Of a stretch of 64,000 nucleotides of DNA, positions 1 through 11,445 are shown piece by piece. The position numbers and the translations under genes are program-made. The notes beneath the pieces are model-generated. The model was given only the letters and a program-made list of their open reading frames with translations. It had not been told where the DNA came from and searched no databases. Position 1 is the stretch's first letter. Each line of letters starts with the position of its first letter. The DNA is from Planococcus citri (taxonomy: Eukaryota; Arthropoda; Insecta; Hemiptera; Pseudococcidae), in assembly GCF_950023065.1 (NCBI RefSeq), contig NC_088679.1, forward strand, positions 60,822,001-60,886,000, given 5' to 3'.

Positions 1-1879
1 TTTCAAAAAATTCGGCAAAATAGCTTCTTTATAAAGTCTAAAAATTTTTAAAATTTGCCGAAATTTGCAGCTTTTTTTCAAATTCTACGACGGTTTCGAT
101 AGAAAAAATGTAATGGTCATTTTTGAAAACAAAATGAAAACGGAAGTTCATTTTTTTAATATGTAGACAATGAAAGCTTTATTTTGTTTTTGAAGAGAGC
201 AGGTAAGCAAAAATTTTATTTTTGAAGGGGGAAAAATAACTGAAAATGCAAACTTTATTTTGAAAAAAAAATGCAACCTTCATTTTTATACAAAAAAAAC
301 CGACTTCATTAATTTTGAAAAAAACGTCCCTGCAGTAGAAAAAATCCCTCTCCAAAAACTGTTTTTCACGAAACAAAATTAAAACTTGTTCTTGACCTAA
401 GTAAACTTGCTATAAAATAAAAACTTCAGTAAACTTTTTATTTTAGAACTTCTGATTTGATAAAACTTATTTTCGGAAAAACTTTCTCAGAGAAAACTTC
501 TTCAATAAACTTAAAAAAAACTCAATTTTTATCATGGATGGGGGGGGGTGAGAGGAGGGGGTGGGGACTTATTTACCGACAAAAACTTGTGGAAAAAATA
601 TGTTTTGCAAACAGCTCATTTTTTTGATAGCGATTTTGAAAAAAAAGCACGCTTATTTTAGAGGGAGGAAGGCTGTAAAAATTGTTCATGAGGTGCTCTT
701 TCTTCACGGTGAGCCCACAATGACTTTTGGCGGACCTACTCAAAGGTAAGTCAGGGAGCTGAGAATTTCACCATTGTGTTTTCAGACCATATATGGATCA
801 ATTTTAATTTTTCAACGAGTTTTGTTGTTTCAAAATCCGAGAAAGGATCCTTTCCCCATTCTTAACCAAATCCATAATTCATTTTCTATGCAACAAAAAT
901 TTAAAAATGGTGAAAAAATTCAATACCTTAATGAAATCTTGAAAACTGCTAAAATTTTCTCTTATTATAAATTGAATTGAGGGGACCTAATTCTTAATAA
1001 TTAAAAAAAAAAAATACTTATCACATTTTATACGAAAGATTTTTTCAAAAATCTGCTGAGTTGGAAATGTTCCTCCGCGGTATAGTTACTTGATGAAAAA
1101 CCATCTTGAAAGTACGAGTTTTTCATTCAAATTTCTTCAAGCGGTAAGTATAATTCATTTAAAATCTTGATGAAAAATTATTCTGCAAATCATAACCTTC
1201 TCGCTCCCTCTGATCTCCTTCAATATAGGCTTACAAGTCCAAATTGAAGATGGAACCAAAACATTACTTTAATTTCTTTAATTTTTCACATTTCCAGTCG
1301 AATAATAATTTTTTTTTTCGCCATTTAGTGAATTTAAAGTTGGTTAATTGAAGCTAACAATTCATTCATTTTTCTTTCCAGTGTAAAAATAAACAAAAGC
1401 TAACCTTCTTGGTTTTTTTTGTTTTGTTTTTTCGCAGGTAGGTAAATGATTAAATAGCCAAATTCCATAACAACATAATAAGTAGGTAATTTTTATTTTA
1501 GTTTTCGTTATATTAAAAAAAAAAATTAATTAAATAATTCGCCTTAGCGACATTTTTTCATTTCGCTGCTGTAATTTTAATAAGCGAATCTTTTATTTTT
1601 TTTCTTAATTCCAGTCTTTTTTTTTCTCCTCGAATCGTTCGGTATTTTAAAAAAACGAGGGTTGTTTTAATTTCTTCGGCCTCGCGAACGCGGCAGTAAT
1701 TGGTATAGTTTTTTTTCTAATTTGGAATTTACTAAGTCTACGGATGAATTTCCGCATCTCGTCGCGTTCAGCCTTGCGTCTTTTTTTCGTATTTTTTTTC
1801 TTCTTTCTTCTCTCGGAGTACTTCCGAATATATTGCCATTTCGAGCCCGATACTAGTTTTTTCCCCTACTACTCGTAGT
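1..1879. other. AT-rich intergenic or 3'-flanking sequence
   Basis: No gene seen. Roughly 120-520 is a degenerate low-complexity tract of short units of the type AACTTTATTTTGAAAAA, followed by a G-rich run near 540-563. The short open frames here have no recognisable product. Confidence 0.6.
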
Positions 1880-1885
1880 TTTATT
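1880..1885 (-). promoter_or_regulatory. Candidate polyadenylation signal AATAAA of the LRR gene
   Basis: TTTATT on the plus strand reads AATAAA on the minus strand about 120 bases beyond the LRR stop codon. A second copy lies at 1592-1597. Either could end the transcript. Confidence 0.45.
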
Positions 1886-2003
1886 TTCAGAATAAGTAAG
1901 AAACGTCCACTATAGTAAGGTATATAATTCTTTTTTTTTTTCATTCTTTAACTAGGAACACGCACGTAGAAAAAAATTAAATACATAAGAAAAATGCTTA
2001 TTT

Positions 2004-3902
2004 TTACAGCTCTGTACATTGCAACGATAAACGAGGCGGTCTGATATTAATGTATTCTATTTCCTGTAACGATGATCGACGAACCATCGATGGCGATTCT
2101 TTGTTAGCTTCGTTGGCTTCGATCTCTTGTAAAAGTGCTTCGATCGTTTCATCGGTTTGGGTAGCGCTTTGTCTTTTCTTGATTTTCTCGTTTCTGTCCA
2201 TCAAAGGTGTCACATTGGCTACCGAAGTATCGAAGGAAGACGAAGAAGGTGGTTTTGGTAACAGCAATGCTTCGTCGTACGAAGGCAATTGGGTAAATTT
2301 TCGAACAGATTCGCGTATCTCGTCATTACCGTAGCTTTCTCGACGAGCACCTGAGTCCGAATCGTGTCGATTCTCCAGCTCTTGTTCTCGTCTGCGATTG
2401 GCTCGCACGTTTAGACCTTCTTTGACGGCGACGAAACAGGCTACCATGCCCGAGATCAGAAGCACGATGACGATCACGCTGAGTATTATGATATCCTTGG
2501 AACGACGATGAGGAGCGTTCCAGTGACTGGAGCAGGCATCTTGCCATCTCTGTCCAGTTACGTTTTCCGGATACAGACAGAGTAAAGGAGATACTTGAGG
2601 TATCGCTTCTAAGTTCTTGGCCAGTTTCTTGAAGTTATCCTCGTTGCAGTCGCATTTCCAAAGGTTGTTCCGTAACGATAAACTGGTCAGTTTGGTTAGA
2701 GCTGAGAAAGTCGACGATTTCAGCGAAACTAGACGATTCCCGTCCAAGTTCAAGTCTGCGAGAGAACGTAGCTGATGGAAGGTGAAGTAATTCAACGATA
2801 CGCTCGAGATACGACAAAACCTCAAATCCAACGACTGCAAACTGAGCGAGGAAAGATTATCGGGTAAATCCTCCAAGAAATTATACGATAAGTTTAGACT
2901 TTGCAGAGAAGACATATGGATCAAAGTTTGAGCATCGATGCTTCTCACATCACATCTGCTCGCATCCAATACCTGTATACCGGAGCATTTAAAATGGCTC
3001 AAGGTGTGCAGCGAGTTTCGCGATAAGTTCAAGGTCACCACGAGCGGCGTAATAGCGAACGTGTTCTCGTCCAGTGTGACGATAGCATTATCGGATAGAT
3101 CAATCTGGCGTAAAAGTTCAGCTCCGTAAAAAGCCAGCCTGTCCACGGTTCTTATCAGATTCTCCGATAAGTCGAGTATTTCCAGTTTAGTATTGTTTTG
3201 GAACGCGTAAGCGACCAATTCTTTGATCTGGTTACCTTTTAAATTCAGTCTACGAACTTCGGCCAGCTCGGAAGCGTAATTCGTGCTCAGAGCGCAATAA
3301 GAAGCATCCAAAGAGGTGATACTCTTGGAAATCGGCCTGAATAATTGGTCACTCAAATGCGTATTACTCGAGCATCGTAATTCTTCCAGCCTAGTCACAC
3401 CGATCAAACTGTCGAATCGTAAAAATTGTAAATTACAATTGGTTACGTCTAAATAGCTCAAAGATTCCGATAATAAACCATCCAGACGAGCTATAGGATT
3501 CCCGGATAAATTCAATTTAACCAGCTTGGGTAAAGATTGCAAAACAAACGAACCTTGCAGGTGACTTATGAAGCAATGACTGACATCTAACGAGATTAAA
3601 GATTCGCTGTAAAGGATACGATCGAATCCGTCGCCCAGGTCGCTTAACGGGTTCGAAGCCAAATTTAAGAACTGCAGTTTGGTATTACCGTCGAAAATGG
3701 TGCCGGCTTCGATGTTAGATAGACTGGTAATTTTGTTCGCCGATAAATCTAAAGTACGAAGCTTCCACATACGAATGAACGTCTGGCGTGATATCGAGCT
3801 GAGCTCATTGTGCGATAAATTCAAATTAACGATATCCGTGTATTGGCTGAGCGCGTCTGGTAGGAATTTCAACGATGTACGGGATAAGTCCAAGATTTCC
3901 AC
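2004..3902 (-). CDS. Leucine-rich repeat transmembrane protein, last coding exon (residues 61-692)
   Basis: Seen: an intact minus-strand frame of 632 codons plus TAA. The minus strand reads TTATGTTACAG|GTGGAA at 3902, a good acceptor, so the exon starts at GTG (Val61) and the nearby in-frame ATG at 3911 lies in the intron. It joins in phase 0 to the exon at 36166-36345. In the 692-residue product, about 18 LRRs run from residue 61 to about 475. An LRR C-cap follows with Cys477, Cys479, Cys502 and Cys517, then a membrane span at about 531-553 and a basic-flanked cytoplasmic tail at 554-692. The tail has LPSY at 599-602, TQT at 641-643 and CTEL at the C-terminus. Known: insect LRR membrane proteins of this layout act at the cell surface in adhesion, axon guidance or receptor signalling. 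Inferred: an adhesion or receptor protein; I do not recognise the orthologue. The exon is visibly less AT-rich than its surroundings. Confidence 0.95.
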   Translation of the reverse strand: MEILDLSRTSLKFLPDALSQYTDIVNLNLSHNELSSISRQTFIRMWKLRTLDLSANKITSLSNIEAGTIFDGNTKLQFLNLASNPLSDLGDGFDRILYSESLISLDVSHCFISHLQGSFVLQSLPKLVKLNLSGNPIARLDGLLSESLSYLDVTNCNLQFLRFDSLIGVTRLEELRCSSNTHLSDQLFRPISKSITSLDASYCALSTNYASELAEVRRLNLKGNQIKELVAYAFQNNTKLEILDLSENLIRTVDRLAFYGAELLRQIDLSDNAIVTLDENTFAITPLVVTLNLSRNSLHTLSHFKCSGIQVLDASRCDVRSIDAQTLIHMSSLQSLNLSYNFLEDLPDNLSSLSLQSLDLRFCRISSVSLNYFTFHQLRSLADLNLDGNRLVSLKSSTFSALTKLTSLSLRNNLWKCDCNEDNFKKLAKNLEAIPQVSPLLCLYPENVTGQRWQDACSSHWNAPHRRSKDIIILSVIVIVLLISGMVACFVAVKEGLNVRANRRREQELENRHDSDSGARRESYGNDEIRESVRKFTQLPSYDEALLLPKPPSSSSFDTSVANVTPLMDRNEKIKKRQSATQTDETIEALLQEIEANEANKESPSMVRRSSLQEIEYINIRPPRLSLQCTEL

Positions 3903-4683
3903 CTGTAACATAACGAAAATAATTTATAGAGAGTATATTAGATGATAATTTATATAAATCGGTTGAATATGGGTGAAGCTGCAATGATTGAGGGACTAGG
4001 ATTGGCCTTAAGTATTGGAAGTTTCAAAATATCTTATAGGTACAAAGGAGTGGTTACTAGTCAGAGGTGCTTCTGCCTACCCGAACTCAACTTTGTCTAC
4101 ATCATTGCACTACCTATATACTGCTCTGATAATTGCAATTTGCAGGGACTAAGGTTACTAGAGAGGTACCTATTTAAACTTCCAAAAACTAAATTTCTGA
4201 TCAAGATTTTCTTGCAATACAGCTCTTACAAATAAAAAAAGTTTTCTTAAGAAACCTGTATTTAAAATTTAAAGCGCTGTGGGCGATTGAATTTTCAAGG
4301 GTACCTTGAAATTTTAATAACTTATTGCCTCCGCCTCATCCTTTAACGTTACAGAATGATCAAATTTTCAAAATAATGATTTTTTCTTGTCTCGAAGAGG
4401 TACAAAAAAATTCACCTTCGAAGTAAATAAAATTTCAATTTGAAAAAAAAATGCATCGAATATCCACTTTCCTTTATTTTTTTTCTACTCCTGGAATTTT
4501 CTATGTAGATTATTTCATGGGGAAATTTTTTTATTCGTTTCAAAAAATTAGGTAGTTATTTAAAAGACCATAGTTGGAATATTTTGTAGACTTTTGCACC
4601 CTCCCAATTTTTTTTATGAATGTAATTATTCAAGAACGCTTTAGCATCTAGCCTTTTTTGCGTCCACACTCCACAATACATTT

Positions 4684-5068
4684 GAAGAGTGATATTCCAA
4701 AACTCGCTTTGTCCATTTTTATCAAAGTTGGGTTTACAGTGGTACCTGGTAGATGAAGTATTAATTCACATTCCTACATCATCAACCTACCAAAATGAGG
4801 TGTTAAACTCACCTAAATAGCCAATTCACTAAAAATTAAAAAAAAAAAAATAATGTTCCAAAACGCGCTTTGTCCATTTTTATTGAAATTTTTTTCAGCA
4901 GTATTTAGTGGATGAAATGTATACCTACACTCCTACATCATAAATCCGCCCAAATAAAGTGCTAAACTCGCCTAAAAAGCCAATTTACCCGTTTAAAGGG
5001 AAACTGTTTTTCCTCTCTCCTGAAAAGTTGTGAAAATGGACAAAGCGAGTTTTGGAATATCACTCTTC
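4684..5068. mobile_element. MITE-like element with 36-bp perfect terminal inverted repeats
   Basis: The left end (from 4684, GAAGAGTGATATTCCAAAAC...) and the right end (to 5068) are perfect inverted repeats of about 36 bp. ATTT flanks both ends (4680-4683 and 5069-5072) as a possible target duplication. The interior holds two diverged direct copies of about 165 bp, at about 4690-4850 and 4853-5000, each starting with the TTCCAAAAC(T/G)CGCTTTG end motif. No coding capacity. A non-autonomous DNA transposon of about 385 bp is the simplest reading; the family is unknown. Confidence 0.8.
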
Positions 5069-5072
5069 ATTT

Positions 5073-5514
5073 ACATCATTCCTTACTCACTCCCAAGGAA
5101 CTGTCAACACTCATACTCCACTCCTACTCCACCCCTTACTCCTAACATTTTTCATCATTTGTCATTATTTTTCAGGAATTTTGAATCTACAGATATTATT
5201 GGCAATAAGTACTGTAATAAGAAAAATGGCACGATAAACAAATAAAATAATTAAAAGTACGTAAGTAACAGCAACATTTTGATGTAATTAGTCAGAAAAT
5301 TAGGAAAAAAGAGGAGTACGGAGTTTTGACTTGGCAACCTCCTACTCCTTTTTGAAATAGTGGGAGTCCATCATAGGAGTGTGCCTCCACATTACAGAAT
5401 AGATTGCTCTTACTCCAAGCATATACTCCTCAAAAAATCTCACTCCTTGCACTTCCTTACTCCTACTCCTATTCCACTCTTACGAAATTGATTTTTTTTT
5501 CAAATTCAACTCTT
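5073..5514. other. Intronic sequence with ACTCCTACTCC-rich stretches
   Basis: Contains short repeated CTCCTACTCC and AGGAGT motifs on both strands (for example 5110-5150, 5330-5480). They look like a degenerate local repeat. No gene seen. Confidence 0.5.
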
Positions 5515-6172
5515 CCCAGTTGGGTGAAAATCTGCTCTTCTGCCAATAAATACGCGGTAAAGAGCAGTTTAATTGGCGTTTTATACTTCAACGCGACTTT
5601 AAACTGCTGCCATGCAGCAGATTTTACAGTTTTCAAAATCGCGCTTCAATTCACGGGCGTAATTTGAAGCGACTTTTTAGGTTGTTACATTTTCTGCACA
5701 GCAGAATAAAATTTCTGCTGATAAACACGCCACAAGAATATTTCGTAGCATATTTTTATCGCGTAAAGCCGCTACGCTTCTAAATTATGTGGCGTATTTT
5801 TGCACGTTGAAAAAACCAGCCACAAAATACGCTAGGCAAATATTTCGTAGCGTATTTAATCGCGTATTTGCTGAAAAACGCGCGTAAATGTGGTATTTTG
5901 CGCGTGTGTTATAGGTTAGTATATAAATATTTGTTCTCTTCTTCCAAGTTCCCTGGTAGAGTAGGTAGCAAGGAGTCCGCTTACAGATCCAGGGACCCGA
6001 GTTCGATCCCCGCTAGTGCCAAAAAATTTTTCAAGTATATTGATCAATGGCAGATTTTTACGCGTAAATAAAATACGCGCCGATTTATGGGCAGAAAAGG
6101 CATTGGCGTGAAGTGTTAAATCTCCTGCCCACGTTTTTATGTCGCGTAAGAGCAGATTTTCACCCAACTGGG
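5515..6172. mobile_element. MITE with 25-bp perfect terminal inverted repeats
   Basis: The ends 5515-5539 and 6148-6172 are exact inverted repeats starting CCCAGTTGGGTGAAAATCTG. The interior is rich in GCGTA and TACGC words, has no coding frame, and contains a tRNA-like segment at 5947-6020. T residues on both sides fit a 2-bp TT target duplication. It appears to sit inside the left end of another element (5505-7121). Confidence 0.8.
5947..6020 (+). repeat. tRNA-like SINE head (Pol III A and B boxes)
   Basis: An A-box-like TGGTAGAGTAGGTA at 5954-5967 and a B-box-like GTTCGATCC at 6001-6009 are spaced as in a tRNA-derived promoter. The acceptor arms do not pair, so this is not a functional tRNA. 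A related segment lies at 27354-27440 on the other strand. Confidence 0.5.
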
Positions 6173-7121
6173 TTTTGCGCCAGCAGGGACAGCATATGTA
6201 TGTCCCAGCAACTTTGAACCAATCTGCTGGGAACTTCTGGGACACATTTTTCCCACAGACTGGTCCCACCAGTAGAGTTAAGTGTGACAAATCGATTGAG
6301 ACCACTCCCAATTTTTTCGATTTGTTATAGCAACACTGTGAATTATGTTTTCTGCAAAAACGTGTTTTTCAGTAAAAATGTGAAATCTGAGCAACTAGTT
6401 GGTGGTAATTGAAAATTTATTGCAAACACAGGGAGTGATTGTGCCTGGCAACAAATTTATATTTGAAAATTGATAGAATAAGTTACATTTTGGTATAAAA
6501 AAAATTAATTTTGAATAAGTAATTTTTGAGGGAGCAAATTTAAAAACAAAAATGTGAATAAGTTTTATTCAATAATTTTTTGATATTTTTGAGCTGTTTT
6601 GGGTGTTATTTTTTCAAGAAATTGAAAAAAGGACGATTTCAGTCTGTCAGGAATATTTTTCTGCATATTATGTTCAAATTTCGTCGAATTTGATGCTTTA
6701 CTCGCAGAGAAATCCTCTGTCATAGGAAATTGATGTCTCAATTTTGGTAAAATTTCATAAAAATGTCAATTTTTTAAAATTTTAAGATTTATACTAGCAA
6801 AAGTGTGTTTTTAAAAAAATTTTCTCATTTAAATCCAAAATACAAATTTTTCACATGACTTTTCGCATACTGGAATGATATTATTGGTATTGTCCCGCTT
6901 GTCCCCGAAATTTTTGCAAATTTTAAGCACTGATGGGACATATGCTGTCCCAGGACAAATTTTCAAAGTCCATGGCTGGGACATACGTGTTCCCACCTCA
7001 ATATCTTGAGCACTGTGAGTTGAGGAAAAAATCTGTAACAAACTTATGTTGCTTAGAGATGCCCAAGGAACAATTTAATGGAGGTGGGATGCATAACCAA
7101 TATTTGGCGCAAAAGGGTTAA
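6173..7121. mobile_element. piggyBac-type MITE, main body and right end (left tip split off at 5505-5514)
   Basis: The right end reads TGGCGCAAAAGGG (7105-7117) followed by TTAA (7118-7121), the target site typical of piggyBac-type elements. The left end TTTTGCGCCA (6173-6182) is its inverted partner. The interior carries GGGACA...TGTCCC stems near both ends (about 6187-6207 and 6935-6952). No transposase. The class assignment rests on the TTAA and CCC-type tip only. Confidence 0.55.
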
Positions 7122-7310
7122 AGATGAAAAGATGAAAAGACGAAAAGACAAAAAGACAAACAGATGGAAAGATGGAAAGATGGAAAGGCGAAAAGATGAA
7201 AAGATGAAAAGATAACAAAGCGAAAAGGCAAAAAGGCAAAAAGATGAAAAGATGAAAAGACGGGCAGATGGAAAGAGGGAAAGATGGAAAGACATATAGA
7301 AAGACTGGAT
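7122..7310. repeat. Purine-rich minisatellite of GATGAAAAGA-type units
   Basis: About 190 bp of irregular units (GATGAAAAGA, GACGAAAAGA, GATGGAAAGA) immediately right of the TTAA junction. Its all-purine strand opens spurious frames on the minus strand. Confidence 0.75.
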
Positions 7311-8540
7311 GAAGGAATGAATTAATAAAAACATAAAATAAAGTTTCAGCATTGAAATGTTGAGAAAACTGGTTAAAATCGATACTCATTTCAACAGTAA
7401 AACATTAAAATACTCATCATTTATTTCGCTGTGCATTCTTCCCCGCATTATGAGTCGTGAATTTTTGAATTTTCTTAGTCAGAGAATCAGCAATTGTATC
7501 ACTTTTTTGTCAATAATTACCAAAAATTTGAAAAATGTTTCACTTAGTTTTACCAGAATGGGTAAAAAATCTCGCTTTTCAATCCGTAGTTAGTTGCGAA
7601 AAATTTACATTGTGCACTTTTTCTTCAGTTTTCTGATCATTTGTAAGACAATATTGGCGTTTTTCTCCCTCATAACGAAAAAAATGTTATTCAACTGAAG
7701 AGAAAAAGTGATTTTTGACAATTTTGATTAATATCCCTTGATTTTGCAGGGGTAAAGAAATAATTCCGTATTATGATCTCCAAAACCACTGGAAGAATGC
7801 AATCTTGCAACATTCAAAATTTGAATAGAATCAAACAAACAACCATTTAGCATCATTCAAAAAAGGCACAAAACGCCTTAAAACTGTTCGTATACAAGAA
7901 TCCAAAGAAATCAAAATCATCAATGCAGCGATTAGAAGAGTGTTTATCGGACACATCCTTAAGAAGACATCACGACCTCAGAAATGTCCTTTTGTGGTGA
8001 TAATGGATTTGACGTCAAAACATATTCTACACTGTACCAACTTCTATAGTGAAAGAAGGAAATACCTTTTTCAAAAAAATCTTTCAAATCTGGCACATCA
8101 ACTTTTAGACACAAAATTGTATACATTTATAGTGTAAATTATTATATGTATTTATGAACTCACGAAATAACCTGAAAAGGTTGAAGTGAGGATAATTTCA
8201 AATAATTAAATAAACCTCAAAATTGTCAAAAAGCACTATAAACTACTATTTCTTTCCTAAACTATCAAAGCCTCACTTTTTGCTGAAAATCGTTGAAAAT
8301 TTTCGCAATTTTACCAAAAATTTATAAAAATATTTGCCTTTTGCTGAACTTGTCGAAGTTTTGCGTGATGTTTCGACATTTATCAAAAATGCAAGTCTCA
8401 TAAAATCTCGTTTTTCATAAAAATTTGCTCAAAATTGTCGCTTTTTTGCAAAAAGTTCCAAAAAGTCTGGCTTTTTATGCCAATAATTTTCAAAACGAAA
8501 TAATGTTTGTTGTCAAGGTAATTAAGAGAGCTCAATTTCA
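7311..8540. other. Intronic AT-rich sequence
   Basis: Nothing recognisable. Includes degenerate AAAAATTTGTCGCTTTTT-like words (about 8270-8480) that recur at 12.7-13.9 and 21.8-22.0 kb. Confidence 0.5.
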
Positions 8541-8744
8541 AAAATATTTACCAAAAATTTCAAAAGTTTTGTAATTGAGCTTCAATTGAAGTTCATTTTT
8601 CAAAAGCTCGCCAAATTTCGGAGATATAGGCTATGTAATTTAATTAAAGAAAAAAAACATCCAAGAAGAGCAAATTTTTAAATATTGAGCTCTCAAAAAC
8701 AAGCTCAATTTTGAACTTTTGACATTTTTTGGTAAACATTTTAA
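8541..8744. repeat. Imperfect inverted repeat with arms of about 43 bp
   Basis: Arms 8541-8583 and 8702-8744 both read, in inverted orientation, AAAATNTTTACCAAAAA...ATTGAGCTT. No coding content. Possibly a decayed foldback element. Confidence 0.5.
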
Positions 8745-11445
8745 AAACACTTCTCAATCTTCATTAAAACAATGTGAATATATTTTCTGCAAGTTACAGC
8801 AACCTTATGCAATTTGACTCCAAAAATGAACATTCTGACAGGAAATTTCTACCACCGAAAAAGAACTAATCCCAAGCTATCTACCCTAAAGGGAAGTGAG
8901 GACCAAAAATGGCAATTTTCCAAGGAACTCGAGGAACTCCTCAGAAAAAAAACAGAAAACAAAACCGGTAAATCTAAACCCAAAACGTGACTAATTTTGC
9001 ATGAAATGACCCATAGGCACACACGTACGTAAACTTACGCGAAGGTATATTCATTGTATGAAAATTTTTCGAACGTACGATTTAAAAAAACACTACTCGT
9101 TGCCCCGCGAATCGGAAATAATTCACGCATGATTTCATACTTTAAACAGCCTTATTTGACACCTATTAAACCATTTATATTCACTAAAGAGACGCCCCTA
9201 ATGCACATCTTTTCCAAGTCACGTATCAGCCGTAAAAATCAAAATAATTAATTCCGTTAGAAGAACTTGGTTGTGAGAGAAAAAAAATATACAACAACCT
9301 CTCGGTATTTTTGCCACCGTAATAAACGAATTTTTATTAAATAGAATATAAATTCTCGATAATGTGTGCTTCGGAGCTTTTTTTTTACGACTATATTGTT
9401 TTTCATTACAAAGACGAAAAGAAACTCAGCCATCGTTTGCACACATAAATAATACACGGAAAACGATTAAAATTCGAATAATTTTCGTGAAGGAAGCAGC
9501 TTCGCGTTTAATTAAATTTCGCATTTTTAATATGTACCTATGCCAAGAGATCGTCTTAAGGTGTAAAATGTTTTTTACGCGTTTGTCAAAAACATTTTTA
9601 TCGACGTAATTAGCAGAATTATTATGACTTATGGACACACAAACAATTTTATTTGTTCAGAAATCAAAACGAAGCTTTCAAAAAAATTTCTCTAGCTACT
9701 TGTAATTTACTGAAAAATATTTTCACAAACGGGTGGATATGATGGTGGAAGGAAGACTGAGAAGGTGGGGGTGGTAAACAATGCACATGAACTTCGCTTT
9801 GAAAAAATACAGCTTTGTGTTTTCAAACTTTTCAACCTTCGGTTTGTTTCGCACGTCGACATTTCTTCATTTGACTGCGTTTTCTCGTACATACATTACA
9901 TAGCTACTCTTCCACCCCTCCCCCTCTTGCTGACTATTCGCTATTGTGACTCGTGTGTATTTTACAACAGACCCCGAAGCAGAAGTAGGTGCCAGTGTAA
10001 GTTCCATATTCGCAAATTTCCAACAACCCTATCCAAGAGCTAGATGTTTCCCAGTAAAGCTCAACGACAAGTTACTTATAAATTCAACCCACCAAAAATA
10101 GTAGGTAGGTATAGATATAATAATAACGACGACGAGATGCATTTTTAATGCTTCGGAGTGCTGCTCGAATTAGTTTTATACAAAGTATAGGTAGGTACCG
10201 TAAACACTAAACAAGTACGCGTGATACGTATCAATTTACTTTAATTACCATTGTTTACTTGTTAATGCACCGGCAGCTTCGACAATGCTAACGATTAATT
10301 AAAAATCTGATCGGGCAAAAATTCCGCTTGTTATGAAAACGTGTTTACGCGATGCGGCTATAATACATACGTCCCCCTAATGAAATAATGAATTTATGTA
10401 TTATGACGAAATATCGCGTCGTTGTAGAAGTTTGTAATCTAATTCTCAAGATATAGGTAGGTACCTACTACTTGTAAGAGGTAGGTAGGTAATTGAATGT
10501 ATATCTTTTTGACATAGGTATAGCAAAACCGACTTCCGCGGTCACCGGGGTGCTTTTAGTAGGTAACTTAAAACTAAATATATCACTTTCGAGCTAATAC
10601 AGATTGGAGGAAGATAGCCGCAGATCTCGGCGGTGAGACGAGTTAATTGCACCTTTAATTTAATAAACGTGTTTGATGTATTCTATAAAACTTAGAAATG
10701 CAAGTGAATTCGCATTGAACTCACGTAGAAAACAATTAATTTCCGCTTGTTCTCGTAGTATAAACCACAGTTGACGGCCTTGCCATTAAAGTACCCATAA
10801 AATTGAACGAATCTACGTGCAAATGGACGAAAACATGGAAGAAATGCATCGAACCGAGCAGTGATCTTTTTTTTTAGCCGGAGTTGCAAATGAGTAAACT
10901 GCAATAGAGAAAAAAACGTGAACGATGAATGCAGGATTTTTCAACTTCCGGAATAGAAGATTTTGAATTTTTTATATTTTCCAAAAATAACAATTTTTAT
11001 TGGCAAATTTTTGAACTTTGGGTAATTTCATGTCAAATTGAACGAAAATTGGACGATGGGTCATCAATTTTTTTTTTAATAGTTTGCGTAGGGTAATAAA
11101 TAACGCTAAACCGGAAGTATTTGCAATTTTTTTGTTGCAAGAGATGAATTGAGCTATTTGCAATTTTTCAATTTTTTTCTACTTTCAAACAGATAATAAT
11201 ATCACACGTCAAAAAAAATTGAAACCGTTATTTTTGACCAGAGTACCCACCATGAAGATTTCAAAAAATAACTTTTTCACATTTTAAAAATGTGTTCTTA
11301 ATGTTGATAGAATTTTGAAAAAAACTATGTACTTGAATTCGATTTTTCCATAAATTAGCATTCTATTGGGAAAAGTGAGATGGAAAGCTGAATTTTGGTA
11401 TACTGGTCTATTTTTTTGTGTTAAACACGAATCTGAAGTGTTCCT
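8745..11445. other. Intronic sequence, less repetitive
   Basis: No gene seen. The part from about 9000 to 10900 is visibly less repetitive than the rest, with more CG-containing words and several GTAGGTAGGTA tracts (about 10094-10120, 10190-10200, 10455-10495). It could hold enhancers, but nothing specific can be supported. Confidence 0.4.

Noticed and set aside
2050..2334. Plus-strand frames opposite the LRR exon
   Set aside because: Antisense shadows of the coding exon, with no independent features.
3903..3911. Start of the LRR protein at the ATG at 3911
   Set aside because: The ATG sits inside a splice acceptor (TTATGTTACAG). Starting there would drop the signal peptide and N-cap that the exon at 36166-36345 supplies in frame.
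5947..6020. Functional tRNA gene
   Set aside because: A- and B-box-like motifs are present but the acceptor arm does not pair and the T stem is poor; kept as SINE-like. The same applies to 27354-27440.
7053..7389. Two overlapping minus-strand frames rich in Phe, Leu and Ser
   Set aside because: They are translations of the purine-rich minisatellite and neighbouring transposon end.
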